Under the pieces are notes generated by a model, which worked only from the letters and a program-made list of their open reading frames with translations, searched no databases and was not told the DNA's origin. Position numbers and translations under genes: made by a program. A DNA stretch of 64,000 bases from the NCBI GenBank assembly GCA_029168955.1, contig JAPDOI010001207.1, forward strand, positions 145,259 through 209,258, read 5' to 3'. The DNA is from Aplectana chamaeleonis. Lineage: Eukaryota > Nematoda > Chromadorea > Rhabditida > Cosmocercidae. Positions 44,364 through 60,800 of the stretch are shown piece by piece. Position 1 is the first letter of the stretch. Each line of letters starts with the position of its first letter.

Positions 44364-45049
44364 GCTGTGTGTTCCCGATGGGGTGGTTTCGGGGCTCACC
44401 GGCAGCCCTTCATCTCGATACCGATCGCCCAAAAGCAGCCACATATATTTTTGAAATGTTTTTGGATTGAACGACTCCACCACCTCATTCCCCAAGGTCT
44501 CAAGACAATTTCTCAGCTGCTGACTTTGACTTTCTCGTATTTATAACTTCCCCAAACCGTTATATCTACATGCACGCTAATTTTTCCTTTCAGATGCCGT
44601 CGCAACAAGTTCTAGGGTAGAAAAATTTCCGGTGGTAGGTAAATTTTCATATTCTGGTTCATTTTTGGGATTCCCCTCTGATTTTGTTTTTTTTCATTCA
44701 AATAATGTTTATGATTGTTTGGTTTCGTAATTCTCCTTGTGTTTTTTAAATAGTTCCGGTTCGATCACGAGTTCGATCGATATCGGCATGAAACCATCTA
44801 CCCTAGGAAACGAAACAATCATATAGCAGGACTCCTTAGCAAAGCATGGCATCGAAACCAATTGTGTTGGGTTGGGACTGGTAAGTGTTTGTGCTTTTCC
44901 CTACGGAAAGTACCTTTGTCTTTTTTGTAGAGACCTTTGTTTTGTTACGTAGCGAATCACTCGTCTCACCCGGTTTTGGAGAGTCTCTAGCTCAGTCGTT
45001 TCCAATTGCTTACTCCTTTTGGATCCTCATTTCTCGATTTTCCGTGTGA
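44283..45049 (+). CDS. Multi-exon gene, hypothetical protein (best gene model)
   Basis: Exons with matching phases can be chained: 44,283-44,496 (tentative), 44,594-44,634, 44,754-44,880 and 44,931-45,049. Splice sites are good: CCTTTCAG then phase-2 start, GTAGGT donor, AAATAG acceptor, GTAAGT donor, then a 50-base intron ending TTTTTTGTAG. All three junctions keep the frame, and the last exon ends in TGA. Peptides include AVATSSRVEKFPV, FDRYRHETIYPRKRNNH, GLLSKAWHRNQLCW, and the last exon SLVSPGFGESLAQSF. The tentative first exon begins after an in-frame TGA, so the true start is unknown. A competing frame there (ATG at 44,378) also looks protein-like. The tail is hydrophobic (AYSFWILI). 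No family recognised. The downstream array begins about 230 bases after the stop. Confidence 0.42.
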
Positions 45050-45800
45050 CCGCGATGGCAGATCCAATTTTTGAAGACCAATGTTCTTGTATCGTTTCCT
45101 TCGCGACCGGGCGGGGGCTTGACCACCCACCTTTACCTAAAACCTCACCCGGTTTTGAATCCTCACTCCATGACCTCACTTCCTACCGTTTCTGTAGCGC
45201 ATAGATCTCTCCTTTTTTTGAAGAATCGCGTCCTTCTCTATGACCGCGGGCTTTATCTTGACCTTGTTTATTCTCAGCTGCCACTCACTCATCCAATCCA
45301 CTCCTCACTCACCTCCAGCCTCACTCCTCACTCACCTCACTCACCTCACACGCTCCACCTCACCACTCAGATCACTCCACCTTTTACCACCCACCACTCA
45401 CTCACTCGTTCTCGCGACTCCCCTCACTCATTTTTCTCACTCCCACCTCAGCGAATCGATCCACCACTCCGGTTTTGTAAGACCTCCACTCACCGTCACT
45501 GGCGACTCGGGCTCACCTCTACGTTTCGTTTCTGTAGCGCATAGATTCAGCTCCACTGGTTTTGAGAACCAACTCACGTTGTTCCTATGACTGTGGGCTT
45601 GACCTGTTTTTGTTAGCTCCGAGCACTCACCCAACCACCTGACGGTTTTGACTCCACCGTCGTTTCATGACCATCCACTCCACCTTATCACCTTCCTGGG
45701 GTATGTGTACTGTCACCTGGCAGTCCACATTCTGATGTGTGTCTCCACTCTGTCTTGGTATAGAAAGTGGCCATCTCACCGTCACATTCCTCTCACTCCT
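45050..45800 (+). repeat. Transition zone of degenerate repeats
   Basis: A loose unit containing TTTTGA(A)GA, then TATGACCG or similar and GGGCTT(G)A(T)CC recurs around 45,077-45,126, 45,219-45,262 and 45,558-45,611. TTTCTGTAGCGCATAGAT occurs twice, 340 bases apart (45,189 and 45,529). The word CCGGTTTTG occurs at 44,969 (inside the preceding exon), 45,151 and 45,471. Between these, CTCAC runs appear and lengthen. No gene is supported. Confidence 0.65.
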
Positions 45801-48800
45801 CCTCACCACTCTCACTCTCCTCACCACTTCAATAGTTATAGAACCTTCAAACTCCACCTGGCCTCGAAAACCACTCACTCACTCACTCACCACTCTCACA
45901 ACACTCGTTTCTCCACCACTCTCACTCATTCCTCCTCCTCATTTCCCACCTCACCACCACCTCCACCTCACTCACCACCACTCACTCAATCACCACCTCA
46001 CCACCCACTCACCACCACCACCACTCACTCACTCCTAAAACTCTGTCCACTCTCATCTCACTCACCACTGCTGCTCGGGCGTGCTCGATCACCACTCACT
46101 CACCTCCACCTACTCACTCACCCACTCCCAATCACCCACCCACCTCACCACCCACACTCACCTCCTACCCACTCACCTCCACTCACCACTCACCTCCCAC
46201 TCACCACCCACCTCACCTCACTCCACCACCACCACTCACCACTCACCTCCCTCCACCCACTCACCACTCCACTCACCACTCACCACCACCTCACTCTCAC
46301 ACTCCACCTCACCCACTCCCCAACTCACCACCACCACCTCACCACTCACTGCTCACCCACCACTCACCACTCACCTCACCACCTCACCACCTCCACCACC
46401 ACCTCACCACTCACCTCACTCACTCCTCACCTCACTCCACCCACCACCACTCACCTCACACCACCACCACTCACCACCACCTCACTCACACCACTCACCT
46501 CACCCACTCACCACCACTCACCTCACACCTCACCACCACTCCACCTCCACCACCCCACTCACCACCCCACCTCACTCTCACCACCACCTCTACCCACTCA
46601 CCTCACCACTCACCCCACACTCACCACCTCACCACCTCACTCCACCACCACACCACCCACCACTCCACCTTCACCCACCTCACACCTACCCTATCACTCA
46701 CCCTCACACCACCTCTACTCCACCTCACTCTCAACCCACCCACCCCACTCACACTCCACCTCACCCACCTCACTCAGTTTCCACTCACCCACCTCACTCA
46801 CTCACCACTCACCCACTCACTCACTCACTCACTCACCCACTCACCTCACTCACTCACTCACTTCACCACCTCCACCTCACCCACCCACCACCTCACTCAC
46901 CTCACCACTCACCACCTCACCTCACTCACCACCACCTCACCACCACCACCTCACTCACTCACCTCACTCACCTGTACCTCACCCATCTCACCTCACTCAC
47001 TCACCACTCACCCCACCTCACTCACTCACCTCACTCCACCTCACCACCTCCACCTCACCACCCACTCACTCCACCCACACCCACCTCACCCCACTCCACT
47101 CACCTCACTCACCCACCTCACCACTCACCTGCCCACCCCCACTCCACCAACCACTCACCACTCACTTCACTCCACCTCACCACTCCACCCTCACATCTCA
47201 CCACCTCACCCACTCACTTCACTCACCACACTCACCTCCTCACTCACTCACCTCACACTCACCACTCACCTCACCTCACCACCATTCACCCACCCCACCC
47301 ACCACCACCCACCTCACTCTCACCCACTCACCCACTCACCTCACCACCTCACCCACCACCCTCACCTCACCACCACCTCCACCACCTCCTCACTCTCACC
47401 ACCTCACCTCACTCGCCCACTCACCACCACCTCCCACTCACCTCACCACCCACACTCACCTCACCACTCACCACCCTCACCACTCACCACCACCCACCAC
47501 TACACTCCACCTCACACACTCACTCCACCACTCACCTCACCCACCGCTCACCCTACCCTCACTCCCACTCCACTCTTGACCACCACCACCACCTCACTCA
47601 CTCCCACCACCTCACCACTCACCTCCACTCACTCACTCACTCACTCACTCTCACTCACCTCACTCACTCCACTCACTCAACTCACTCACTCACCACCACT
47701 CACCTCACTCACCTCCTCACCACTCACCTCACTCACCTCACCAACTCCACCCCACTCACTCACCATCACTCACTCACCTCCTCACTCACTCCACCTCACT
47801 CCTCCTCACTCACCACCACTGCTCACCTCACCACTCACCACTCACCTCACCACTCCACTCCACCACCACCACCACTCACATTCACCTCCTCTCACTCACC
47901 ACCACCTCACCTCACACTCACTCACTCACCTCACTCCACCTCACTCACCACCCACTTCACCACTCACCTCACTCACCACCTCACCACCACCTCACTCACT
48001 CCACTCACTCACACCTCACTCACCGGACTCACCACCACCTCACCACCACTCACCACCACCCTCAACTCATCTCACCTCACCTCACCAGCTCACCACCCAC
48101 CACTCCACTCACCACTCACCACCACCCACCACCACCACCACCACCTCACCACCTCAACTCACGCCTCCTCCACTCACCTCACCTCACTCACCTCACTCAC
48201 CTCACCACTCACTCTCACCACCTCACCTCACCACCTCACCACCACCACCACCACCACCACTCACTTTGGCCTCAACCACTCACTCCACCTCACTCACTCA
48301 CTCCACTCACCTCACCTCACCTCACTCACCCACCACTCCACCTCACCCACCACCCACCACCACTCACCACCTCACCTCACTCACCCACCACCACTCACTC
48401 ACCTCACCCATTCCTCACCCACCTCACTTTGACTCCACTCACCACCCCCTCACTCACCACCTCACTCACCTCCCACTCACCCACTCACTCCACCTCACCT
48501 CACCTTACCTCACTCCCCCTCCACTCTCACCACCTTCACCTTCACCACCACCTCCACCTCACCTCACTCCACTCTCACTCACCTCACCTCACTCACCCCA
48601 CCCACCACCACCCACCTCACCACCACCTCACCCCACTCACCACCACCACCTCACCCACCACCACTCACTCACCACCCACACCTCACCACCTCACCACACT
48701 CACCCACCTCACTCACCTCACACCACCTCACCACTCACCACTCACCCCACCACCACCACCACCACCTCACCACTCACTCACCCACCTCACTCACCCACCA

Positions 48801-51800
48801 CCACCTCACTCCACTCACTCACCACCACCTCACCACCTCACCACTCACCTCACCCACTCACTCACTCACTCACCTCACTCACCTCACCACTCACCTCACT
48901 CACCTCACCACTCTCTCAACTCACCTCACTCACCACCACTCACTCCACCACTCACCACTCTACACTCACCCACTCACCACCACCTCAAGCTCACTCAATG
49001 GTTACCTCACCACCTCACCATCCATCCACATTCACTCATACCACCACTCACTCACCTCACACTCACCACCTCACCTCACCACCACCACCCACCTCACCAC
49101 CACTCACCACCTCACTCTCACTCCTCCACCCTCACTCACCTCATCACTCCCACTCACTCGCCACTCCCACCTCACTCCCCCTCACTCCTCACCTCACTCA
49201 CCACCTCACCCACTCAGCCACCTCACCTCACTCACCACCCACCTCATACTCACTCTCACCTCACTCACCACCCACCTCCACCACCTCTCACTCACTCACC
49301 CACCTCACCTCACTCACCATCACCACTCACTCACCCACTCACCACCACTCACCACCTCACCACCACTCACCAAACTCACCCACCTCACTCACTCACACCA
49401 CTCACCCACCACTCACTCACTCACCTCATCCCTCACCTCACCTCACCACCACTCACCACTCACCTACCTCACTCCTACCACACACTCACTCACTCCACCA
49501 CCACCACCACTACCCACTCACCACCACCTCACCACCAACTCACCACCACTCCACTCACCAACTCACCACCACCACTCACCACCACCACTAACTCACCACT
49601 ACCACTAACTCACTCACCTACCTCACTCCACTCACTCACCCTACCCACCTACCACCTCACCTGCACTCACCACTCACCTCACCACCACCACTCCACCACC
49701 ACCACTCACCACTCACCCACTCACTCACCACCTCACTCACCACTCACCACCACTCACCACTCACCACCCACCACCACCCACTCACCACCACTCACCCACC
49801 ACCACCACCACCACCACCCACCACTCACTCACCCACCACCACCACTCACTAACTCACCTCCACCACTCACCACCACCCACTCCACCACCACCACCACCAC
49901 TCACCACCCACCACCACTCACCTCACTCACCACCACCACCTCACCCACCCACCACCACTCACCCACTCACCCACCACTCACTCACCACTCACCTCACCAC
50001 CACCACTCACCACCACCACTCACCACCACCCACCACCACCCACCCACCACCACTCACCACCACTCACCACCACCCACCACCTCACTCACCACCACTCACC
50101 ACTCACCACCACCACCACCACCCACCACCACCACCACTCACCACCACCACCACCCACTCACCCACCGCCACCCACCACCACCACTCACCACCACCACCAC
50201 TCACCTCACCTCACCACCACTCACCACTCACCACCACTCACCACTCCACCACCACCACCACCACCCACCACTCACTCACCACCACTCCACCCACCTACCC
50301 CACCACCCACCACCACTCACCACCCACTCACTCACCACTCACCACTCACCACCACCACCACTCCACTCCACCACCACCACTCACTCTCCACCACTCACCA
50401 CCACCCACCACTCCACCACTCCATCACCACTCACCACCACCACCACCCACCCACCACTCACCACTCCACCACTCACTCACTCACCCACCACTCACTCACT
50501 AACTCACTCCACCACCACCACTCACTCACCACCACTCACTCACTCACCACTCACTCACTCACCTCACCACTCACTCACCTCCACTCACACTCACCCACCA
50601 CCACCTCACCCACTCACCACCTCACTCACTCACTCACCCACCTCACTCACCCACTCACCCACCTCACTCACTCACCACTCACCTCACTCACCCACTCACC
50701 ACCCACTCCACCTCACCCACCTCACCACCCACCTCACCACCACCACTCACCACCACCACTCACTCACCACCACTCCACCACCTCACCCACCCACCACCAC
50801 CTCACCACCACCCACCACCACCTCACCACTCACCACCACCACCACCTCACTCACTCTCACCACTCACTCACCCACCACTCACCACCACCTCACTCACCCA
50901 CCCACCACCACCTCACCCACCACCACCTCACCCACCCACCTCCACCACCACCACCTCATCCACCACCCACCTCACTCACTCACTCACTCACCACTCACCA
51001 CTCACCACCCACCCACCTCACCTCACCACTCACCCACTCACCACCACCCACCCACCACTCACCACCACTCACTCACCACTCACTCACTCACTCACCACTC
51101 ACTCACCACCCACCACCTCACCCACTCACCACTCACTCACTCACCCACTCACCACCACCACCTCACCCACTCACCACCACTCACCACCTCCACCACCACC
51201 ACCACCACCCACCACCACCCACCACTCACCCACCACTCACCAACCTCAATCAACTCACCCACCACCACCCACCTCACCACTCACCACCACTCCACCACCT
51301 CACCACCAATTCACCCACCTCACTCACCCTGCCCACTCACCACCTCACTCACTCACCTCACCACCCACCACCACTCCACCACCTCACCACCACCCACCAC
51401 CCACCACTCACCACCACCTCACTCACCTCTCACCTCACCACTCACCTCACCACCACCTCACCACCCACCACCACTCACCACTCACCACCTCACCCACCAC
51501 CACCACCTCACTCCACCTCCACTCACCTCCACTCCTTCCACCAGCTCACCCACCACTACCACCACCACCTCACCACCACCCACCTCACTCACTCACTAAC
51601 CTCAATCACTCACCACTCACTCACCTCACTCACCTGCTCACTGGCTCACTCACCACTCACCACCTGCTCACTCACCCACCCACCACCACTCACCCACCAC
51701 CCACCACCCACTCACTCCACCACCTCACCCACCCACCACTCACCTGCCCACCTCACTCACCCACCTCACCCACCACCCACTCACCACTCAACTCACTCAC

Positions 51801-54800
51801 CACCCACTCACCACCACCTCACCACCACCTCACCCACTCACTCACTCACCACCACCACCACCTCACCACCACTCACTCACCACCACCACTCACCACCTGC
51901 CACCACCACTCACCACCACCTCACCACCACCACCACTCACTCACCTCACCTCCTCACCACCCACCTGACTCCACTCACCCACTCACTCACCACTCCACCA
52001 CCACCACCTCACTCACCACTCACCACCACTCCACCCACTCACTCACTCACCACCCACCACCCACCTCACCACCACTCACCTCACCACTCCTCACTCACCC
52101 ACCACCACCACCACCTCACCTCACTCCACCACCACCCACTCACCAACACTCAATTCACCACTCACCTCACCGCCCACCTCACCACTCCACTCACTCACTC
52201 ACCACTCACTCCACCTCACTCCACTCACCTCCTCACTCACTCACTCACCACCCACCACTCACCACCTCACCACTCACCTCACCTCACTCACCACCACCCA
52301 CCACCACCCACTCACCTCACCACTCACCACTCACCACTCACCCACTCACCACCACCACCACCCACCACCAATTCCACTCACTCACCCACCACCACCACCA
52401 CCACCTCACCACCTCACTCCACCTCACTCACCCACTCACTCACCACTCACCCACCCACCACCACCACTCACCACTCACCACCACCACTCACTCACCACCT
52501 CACTCACCTCACCCACCACTCACCACCTCACCACCCACTCACCTCACCCACCACCACCACTCACCACTCACCACTCACCCACCACCACCACCACCACCTC
52601 ACCACCCACTCACTCACTCACCTCACCACCACCACCACCACCTCACCACCACTCACCACCACCTCACTCACCACCACACACTCACTCACCCACCACCACT
52701 CACCACTCACCCACTCCACTCACTCACCTCACCACTCACCTCCACCACTCCACCTCACCACTCACCACCCACTCACCTCACCACCACCTCACTCACCCAC
52801 CACCACCACCCACCACCACCACCACCTCACCACTCACTCACCACCACTCACCTCCACCACTCACCTCACCCACCACCACCACTCACCACTCACCACCACC
52901 ACTCACCACCTCACCACCACCACCACCCACTAACTCACCATCACTCACTCACCACCACCTCACCACCTCACTCACCACCACCACCTCACCCACCCACTCA
53001 CCACCTCACCCACCACCACCACCTCACTCACTCACTCACTCACCCACTCACTCACTCACCACTCCACCACCACCACTCCACTCACCTCACTCACCACCTC
53101 ACCACCACTCACCTCACCACCACTCACCTCACCCACCACCCACTCACCTCACCCACCACCACCACCACTCACCCACTCACCTCACCTCTCACCACTCACT
53201 CACCACCTCACCCACCACTCACTCACCTCACTCCACTCCACCCACTCACTCACTCACTCACCCACCCACTCACCACCCACTCACCACTCCACCCACTCAC
53301 CTCACCCACCCACCACCCACCACCACCACCACTCACCACCAACCTCACCACTCACTCACCACCTCACCTCACCACCTCACCTCACTCCACCACCACCACC
53401 ACCACCACCCACTCCACTCACCACCCACCACTCACTCACCACCACCACCCACCACCTCACCACCATCACTAACCTCAATCACCACCACTCACTCACCACC
53501 ACCACCACTCACTCACCACCACCACCACCACCACCACTCACCACTCCACTCACCTCACCACCACTCACCCACTCACTCACCCACTCACCACCCACTCACC
53601 TAACTCACCACCCACCTCACCCACCCACTCACCTCACCACCACCACTCACCCACTCACTCACCCACCACCTCACCCACTCTCACCACCTCACTTACTCAC
53701 TCACTCACCTCACCACTCTCCACTCACCCACCACCTGCCTCACTCCACCTCATCACCACCACCACTCACTCACCACTCACCACCACCACCCACCACTCAC
53801 TCAACTCACCCCACCACCTCCACTCACCACCCACCACCACTCACTCACCAACCTCACCTCACCCACCACTCACCACCACCACCACCACCACCACACTCAC
53901 CACCACCACTCACCACCACCACCACCACCACTCAACTCACCACCCACCACCCACCACCACTCACCACCTCACTCACCACCACCACCCACTCACCACCCAC
54001 CACCACCACCACCTCACCTCCACCACCTCACCACCACCACTCCACCACCACCACCACCACCTCACTCACCACTCACTCACCCACCACCACTTACCACTCT
54101 CACTCACCACTCCACCACCACTCCACTCCACCACCACCACCACTCACCCACCTCACCTCACTCACCACTCACTCACTCACTCACCTCACTCACTCACCAC
54201 TCACCACCCACCACTCACTCACCACCACTCACCACCACCACTCACCACCTCACCACTCACCACCACTCACTCACCATTCACTCCACCCACCACCCACTCA
54301 CCACTCACTCACCTCACCACCACCTCACCACTCACCACTCACCCACCACCACCCACCACTCACCTCACCACCACCACCCACTCACCACCTCACTCACCTC
54401 ACCACCTCACCACCACCCACCTCACCACTCACCACCACCTCACCACCACCCACCTCACCACCACCTCACCCACCCACCACCACCCACCCACCACCACCCG
54501 CCACCACCACTCACCTCACCACCTCACCACCACTCACCTCACCACTCACCACCACCCACCACCACCACCCACTCACCAACCCACCACCACCACCACCACC
54601 ACCCACCACTCACCTCACCATCACTCACTCACTCACTCACTCACCACCACCACCACCACCTCACCACCACCACCTCACCCACCACTCACTACCCACCACC
54701 ACTCCACTCACCACCTCACCACCACCACTCACTCACCACTCACTCACTCACTCACCACCACTCACTCACTCACTCTCACCACCCACTCACCACTCACCCA

Positions 54801-57800
54801 CCTCACCACTCACCACCACCCACCACCACTCACCACTCACCACCACTCACCACCACCACCACCACTCACCACCACTCACTCACCACTCACCACCACTCAC
54901 CCTCCACCTCACCCACCACCACTCACTCACTCACCCACCACCTCACCACTCACCTCACCACCCACTCACTCACCCACCACCCACCACCACCACCTAACCA
55001 CTCACTCACCACCTCACCAATAACCACCACCACTCACCCACCCACCTCACTCACTCACCACCACCTCACCACCCACTCACCACCACCTCACCACCACCCA
55101 CCACCTCACCCACCACCACCTCACCCACCACCACCTCACCACTCACCACCACCACCACTCACTCACCACCACCCACCTCACTCACCACCACCCACCACCC
55201 ACTCACTCACTCACTCACTTCACCACCACTCACTCACCACCTCACTCACTCACCTGACGTCACCACCACCACCACTCACTCACCATCACTCACTCACTCA
55301 CCACCACCACTCACTCACCCACCACTCACTCACCACCACCTCACTCACCACCCACTCACCCACTCGCCACCCACCCACCCACCCACTCACCTCACTCACC
55401 TCACTCACTCACCACTCACCTCTCACTCACCACCACTCAACCACCACCCACCCACCACCACCCACCACCCAATCACCACCACTCACTCACCACCTCACCC
55501 ACTCACTCAAGACCACCACTCTCCACCTCACTCACCACCCACCCACTCCACCACCACCACCACCACTCACCACTCACCACCACCTCCACCCACTCACCCA
55601 CCCACCACTCACCACCCACCTCACCACCACCACCACCACCACCACTCACTCACCACCTCACCTCACCACCTCCACTCACCACCACTCCACCACCTCACTC
55701 ACCCACTCACCACCACTCACCACTCACCACCACTCACCTCACCCTCCACCACCACTCACCACTCACTCACCACCACCACTCACCACCTCACCACCACCAC
55801 CACCACTCTCACCACTCACTCACCACCACTCACCCACTCACTCCACCACCACCACTCACCACTCACCTACCAACTCACCCACCTCACCACCTCACCACCA
55901 CCACCACCTCACCACTCACTCACCCACCCACCACCCACTCACCACCTCACCACTCACTCACCACCCACCTCACCACCACTAACCCTCCACCCACTCACCT
56001 CACTCACTTACTCCACTCACCACCCACCACCACCACCACCACTCACCTCACCACCACCACCTCACCACTCACCACCTCACCACCACCACTCACCACCCAC
56101 CACCACCACCACCACCACTCACCCACCACCTCACTCACTCAACTCCACTCCACCACCACCACCCACCACCACCTCACCACTTACTCACCACCCACCACCT
56201 CACCACCACCTCACCTCACCCACCACCACCACTCACCTCACCACTCACCACCACCACCACCACCACTCACTCCACCACCACTCACCACTCACCTCACCTC
56301 ACCACCACTAACCTCACTCCACCACCTCACCACCACTCACTCACCTCACTCACTCACTCACCTCCACTCACCCACTCACCTCACTCACTCACCACTCACT
56401 AACTCACCTCACTCACCCACCTACCACCCACCACTCACCTCACTCACTCACTCACCTCACCCACCCACCTCACCCACTCACCTCACTCCACTCCACCCAC
56501 CACTCACCCACTCACCACCCTCCACTCCACCCACTCACCTCACTCCACCTCCACTCACCACCACTCACTCACCCACTCACCCACCCACCACCCACCACCA
56601 CTCACTCACCACTCACCCACTCACCACTCACCACCTCACCACCTCACCTCACCCACCTCACCACCTCACCACCACCACCTCACCACCCCACCACCACCTC
56701 ACCTCACCACTCACCACCTCACCTCACCCACCACCACCACCCACCACTCACCACCCACCACCACCACTCACCACCACTCACCACCACCTCACCTCCACCA
56801 CCCACTCACCACCCACCAACTCATCACTCCACCTCTCACTCACCTCACCACTCTCCCACCATCACCACCACCACCACTCACTCACCACCACTCACCTCAC
56901 CACCACCACTCACTCCACCACCACCTCACCTCACCACCTCACCACCACCACCACCACCCGCCCACCACTCCACTCACCACTCACCACCACTCACTCACTC
57001 ACCTCACTCCACTCACACCACTCCACTCACCTCACCCACCTCACTCACCACCACTCACTCACTCACTCACCACCACCACCACCACTCACTCACCTCCACC
57101 ATCACTCACCACTCACCTCACTCACTCACTCACCTCGCCCACCTCACTCACCACTCACTCACTCAACTCAACCACCACCCACCACCACTCACTCACTCAC
57201 CACTCACTCACCCACTCACCACTCACCACCTCACCTGCTCACTCACCCACTCCACCACTCTGCTCACCACCACTCACCACCACCCACTCACCACCACCTC
57301 ACCACCTCCACCACCACTCACCCACCTCACCTCACCACCACCACCACCACCTCACTCACCACCACAATCACTCCACCACCTCACCACCACCTCACCTACC
57401 TGACCCACTCCACCCACCACCACCCACCACCACCACTCCACCACCCACCCACCCACCACTCACCACCACCCACCACCCACCTCACCACCACCTCACCACC
57501 ACCCACCACCACCACCTCACCCACCTCACCACCACCACCACCACCCAACTCAATCAATTCACCCACCTCACCTCACCACTCACTCACCCACCACCCACTC
57601 ACTCCACCACTTCACCACCTCACTCACTCCACTCACTCACTCACCCACTTCACCACCTCACCTCACTCACCACCACCACTAACCCACCCACCACCACTCA
57701 CTCACTCACCACTCACCACCACCTCACTCACTCCACTCACTCACTCACCCACTCACCACGCCCACTCACCACTCCACCACCCACTCACCCACCACCTCAC

Positions 57801-60800
57801 TCACCACCTCCACTCACCTCACTCACCACCTCACTCACCACCACCACCACCACCACCACCTCACCCACCACCACCACCCACCACCACCTCACCACCACCA
57901 CCACCACCACCACCCACCGCCACTACAACCCAACCACCTCACCACCTCACCACTCACTCCACTCACTCACCCACCTCACCACCTCACCTCACCACCACCA
58001 CCACCCACCACCACTCACCCACCACTCCACCCACTCACACCACCACCACTCCACCACCCACCCACCACTCACCCCACCCCAACGCACCCACCCACTCCAC
58101 CTCACCCACTCACCCACCCACTCACTCACCTCACTCACCCACTCTCACCTCACCCACCACCACCACCACTCACCACCACCACTCACCACCACCACCACCT
58201 CACTCCACCCACCGACTCCACCCACCACCCACCACTCACCCACCACTCACTCACTCACCCACCTCACCACCACTCACTCACTCACCACCACTCACTCACC
58301 ACCACCACCACCTCACTCACTCACCTCCACTCACTCACCCACCACCTCTGCCCCACTCACTCACTCACTCACCCACCACTCACTCACCCACTCACCACCA
58401 CCTCACTCACTCACTCACCACCACTCACCACCACTCACCACTCACCACCCACCTCACCTCACTCACCACTCACCACCACTCCACTCACCATCACCACCAC
58501 TCACCACTCACCACCTCACCTCACCACTCACTCACCACCACTCACCACCACCACCCACCACCCACTCACTCACCACCTCACCCACTCACCACTCACTCAC
58601 CACTCACTCACCACCACTCACCACCTCACCTCACCACCTCCACTCACTCACCACCACCCACCACCACCACTCACCCACTCACCCACCCACCACCACCCAC
58701 CACCTCACCACTCACTCACCACTCCACCCACTCACTCCACCACCCACCACTCACCACCACCTTACCCACTCACTCACCACCACTCCACCACCACCTGACT
58801 CACTCCACTCACTCACCACTCCACCACCACCTCCACCCACCCACCCACTCACCACCACCCACCACCCACTCCACCTCACCACCACTCACCACCTCACCTC
58901 ACCCACCCACCCACTCACCACCACCACTAACTCACCTCACCACCTCACTCACTACCCACTCACTCACTCACTCACTCACCACTCACTCTCACCACCTGAC
59001 CCACTCCACCACCTCACTCACCACCACCACCACTCACTCACCACCCACTCACCACCCACCCACCACCCACCACCACCACCACCTCACCACCACCACCACT
59101 CACCACCACTCCACCACACTCACCACCACCACTCACCACCCACTCCACCACACCACCACTCCACTCACCTCACCACCTCACCACCCACTCACCTCACCAC
59201 CCACCCACTCCACCACCACACCACCACCACCACCACCTCACCTCACTCACCCACCACCACCACCTCCACCCACCTCACTCCACCTCACCACCACCACCAC
59301 CCACCACTCAACACCCACTCCACCCACCACCCACTCACTCACTCATCACTCACCACCTCACCACCACTCACCACCACCTCACCACTCCACCTCACTCACC
59401 ACCACCTCACCACTCACCACCACCACCTCACTCACCAATTCCACTCACCCACCACTCACTCACCTCACCACCACTCACTCACTCACTCACTCACTCACTC
59501 ACTACCTCACTCACTCACCTCACCACCACTCACCACTCACTTACTCACCACCCACCACTCACCACCCACTCACTCACCTCACCCACTCACCACTCACCCA
59601 CCACCACCACCACTCACCCACCACCTCACCACTCACCTCACTCACCACCCACCTCACCACTCACCTCACCACCACCACTCTCACCACCCACCCACCACCA
59701 CCACCACCCACTCACTCACCACCACCCACCACCACCCACCACTCACCACCACCACCACCACCACCTCACTCACCACTCACCACTCACCACTCACCACTCA
59801 CTCACTCACCCACCACCACTCACCCACCACCACCACTCACCACTCACTCACTCACCCACCACCACTCACTCACCCACTCACTCACTCACCCACCCACTCA
59901 CCACCTCACCACCACCACCACCACCACCCACCACTCACCCACCACCACCACTCCTGCCCACTCACCACCTCACCCACCACCTCACTCACTTACCCACCCA
60001 CCCACTCACCACCACCTTCACTCCACCACCACCCACCACCACCCACCACTCCACCACCACCACCCACTCACCACCCACCCACCACTCACCACCACTCACC
60101 ACCACCACCACTCACTCACTCACTAACTCACTCAACAACCACCCAATTACTGTTCAACTCATCCGACCCACCTCACTCACACTCACCACCACTCTCACCA
60201 CCACCACCACTCCACCTCTCACTCACCCACTCACTCACCTCACCACCCTCCACCACTCCACCACCACCACCACCACTCACCACTCACCACCACCTCACTC
60301 ACCCACTCACCCACCACTCACTCACCACCACTCACTCACCTCACCACCTCACCACCACTTACCACACACCCACCTCACTCCACCTCACTCCACCTCCACT
60401 CACCACTCACCTCACCTCACCTCACTCACCTCCACCCACCCACCTACCTCCACTCCACCTCACACACTCACCCACCCACCCACCACTCCACTCACCACTC
60501 ACCACCACCACCACTCCACCACCACTCACCTCACCACCACCACACCACCTCACCACCTCACCACCTCACTCACCCACCCACCACCACCACCCACCACCTC
60601 ACTCACCACCACCACCCACCCACCCACCTCACTCACTCCACTCACCCACCACCCACCCACCTCACTCCACCTCACTCCACTCACCACTCACTCACTCTCA
60701 CCACCTCACCCACCACCACTCACCACTCACTCACCACTCACCCACTCACTCCACTCACCCACTCACCACTCACTCACCCACCTCACCTCACCTCACTCAC

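Noticed and set aside
44830..44880. ATG at 44,846 (MASKPIVLGWD) as a first exon
   Set aside because: Splicing at the adjacent GTAAGT to the next acceptor would create an immediate TGA; the overlapping frame starting FRFDHEF stays open through the junction.
45648..51599. Four long Ser/Thr/His/Pro-rich ORFs
   Set aside because: The plus strand here is almost only A, C and T in CTCAC/ACC words, which cannot form stop codons, so openness is expected. Frames overlap one another.
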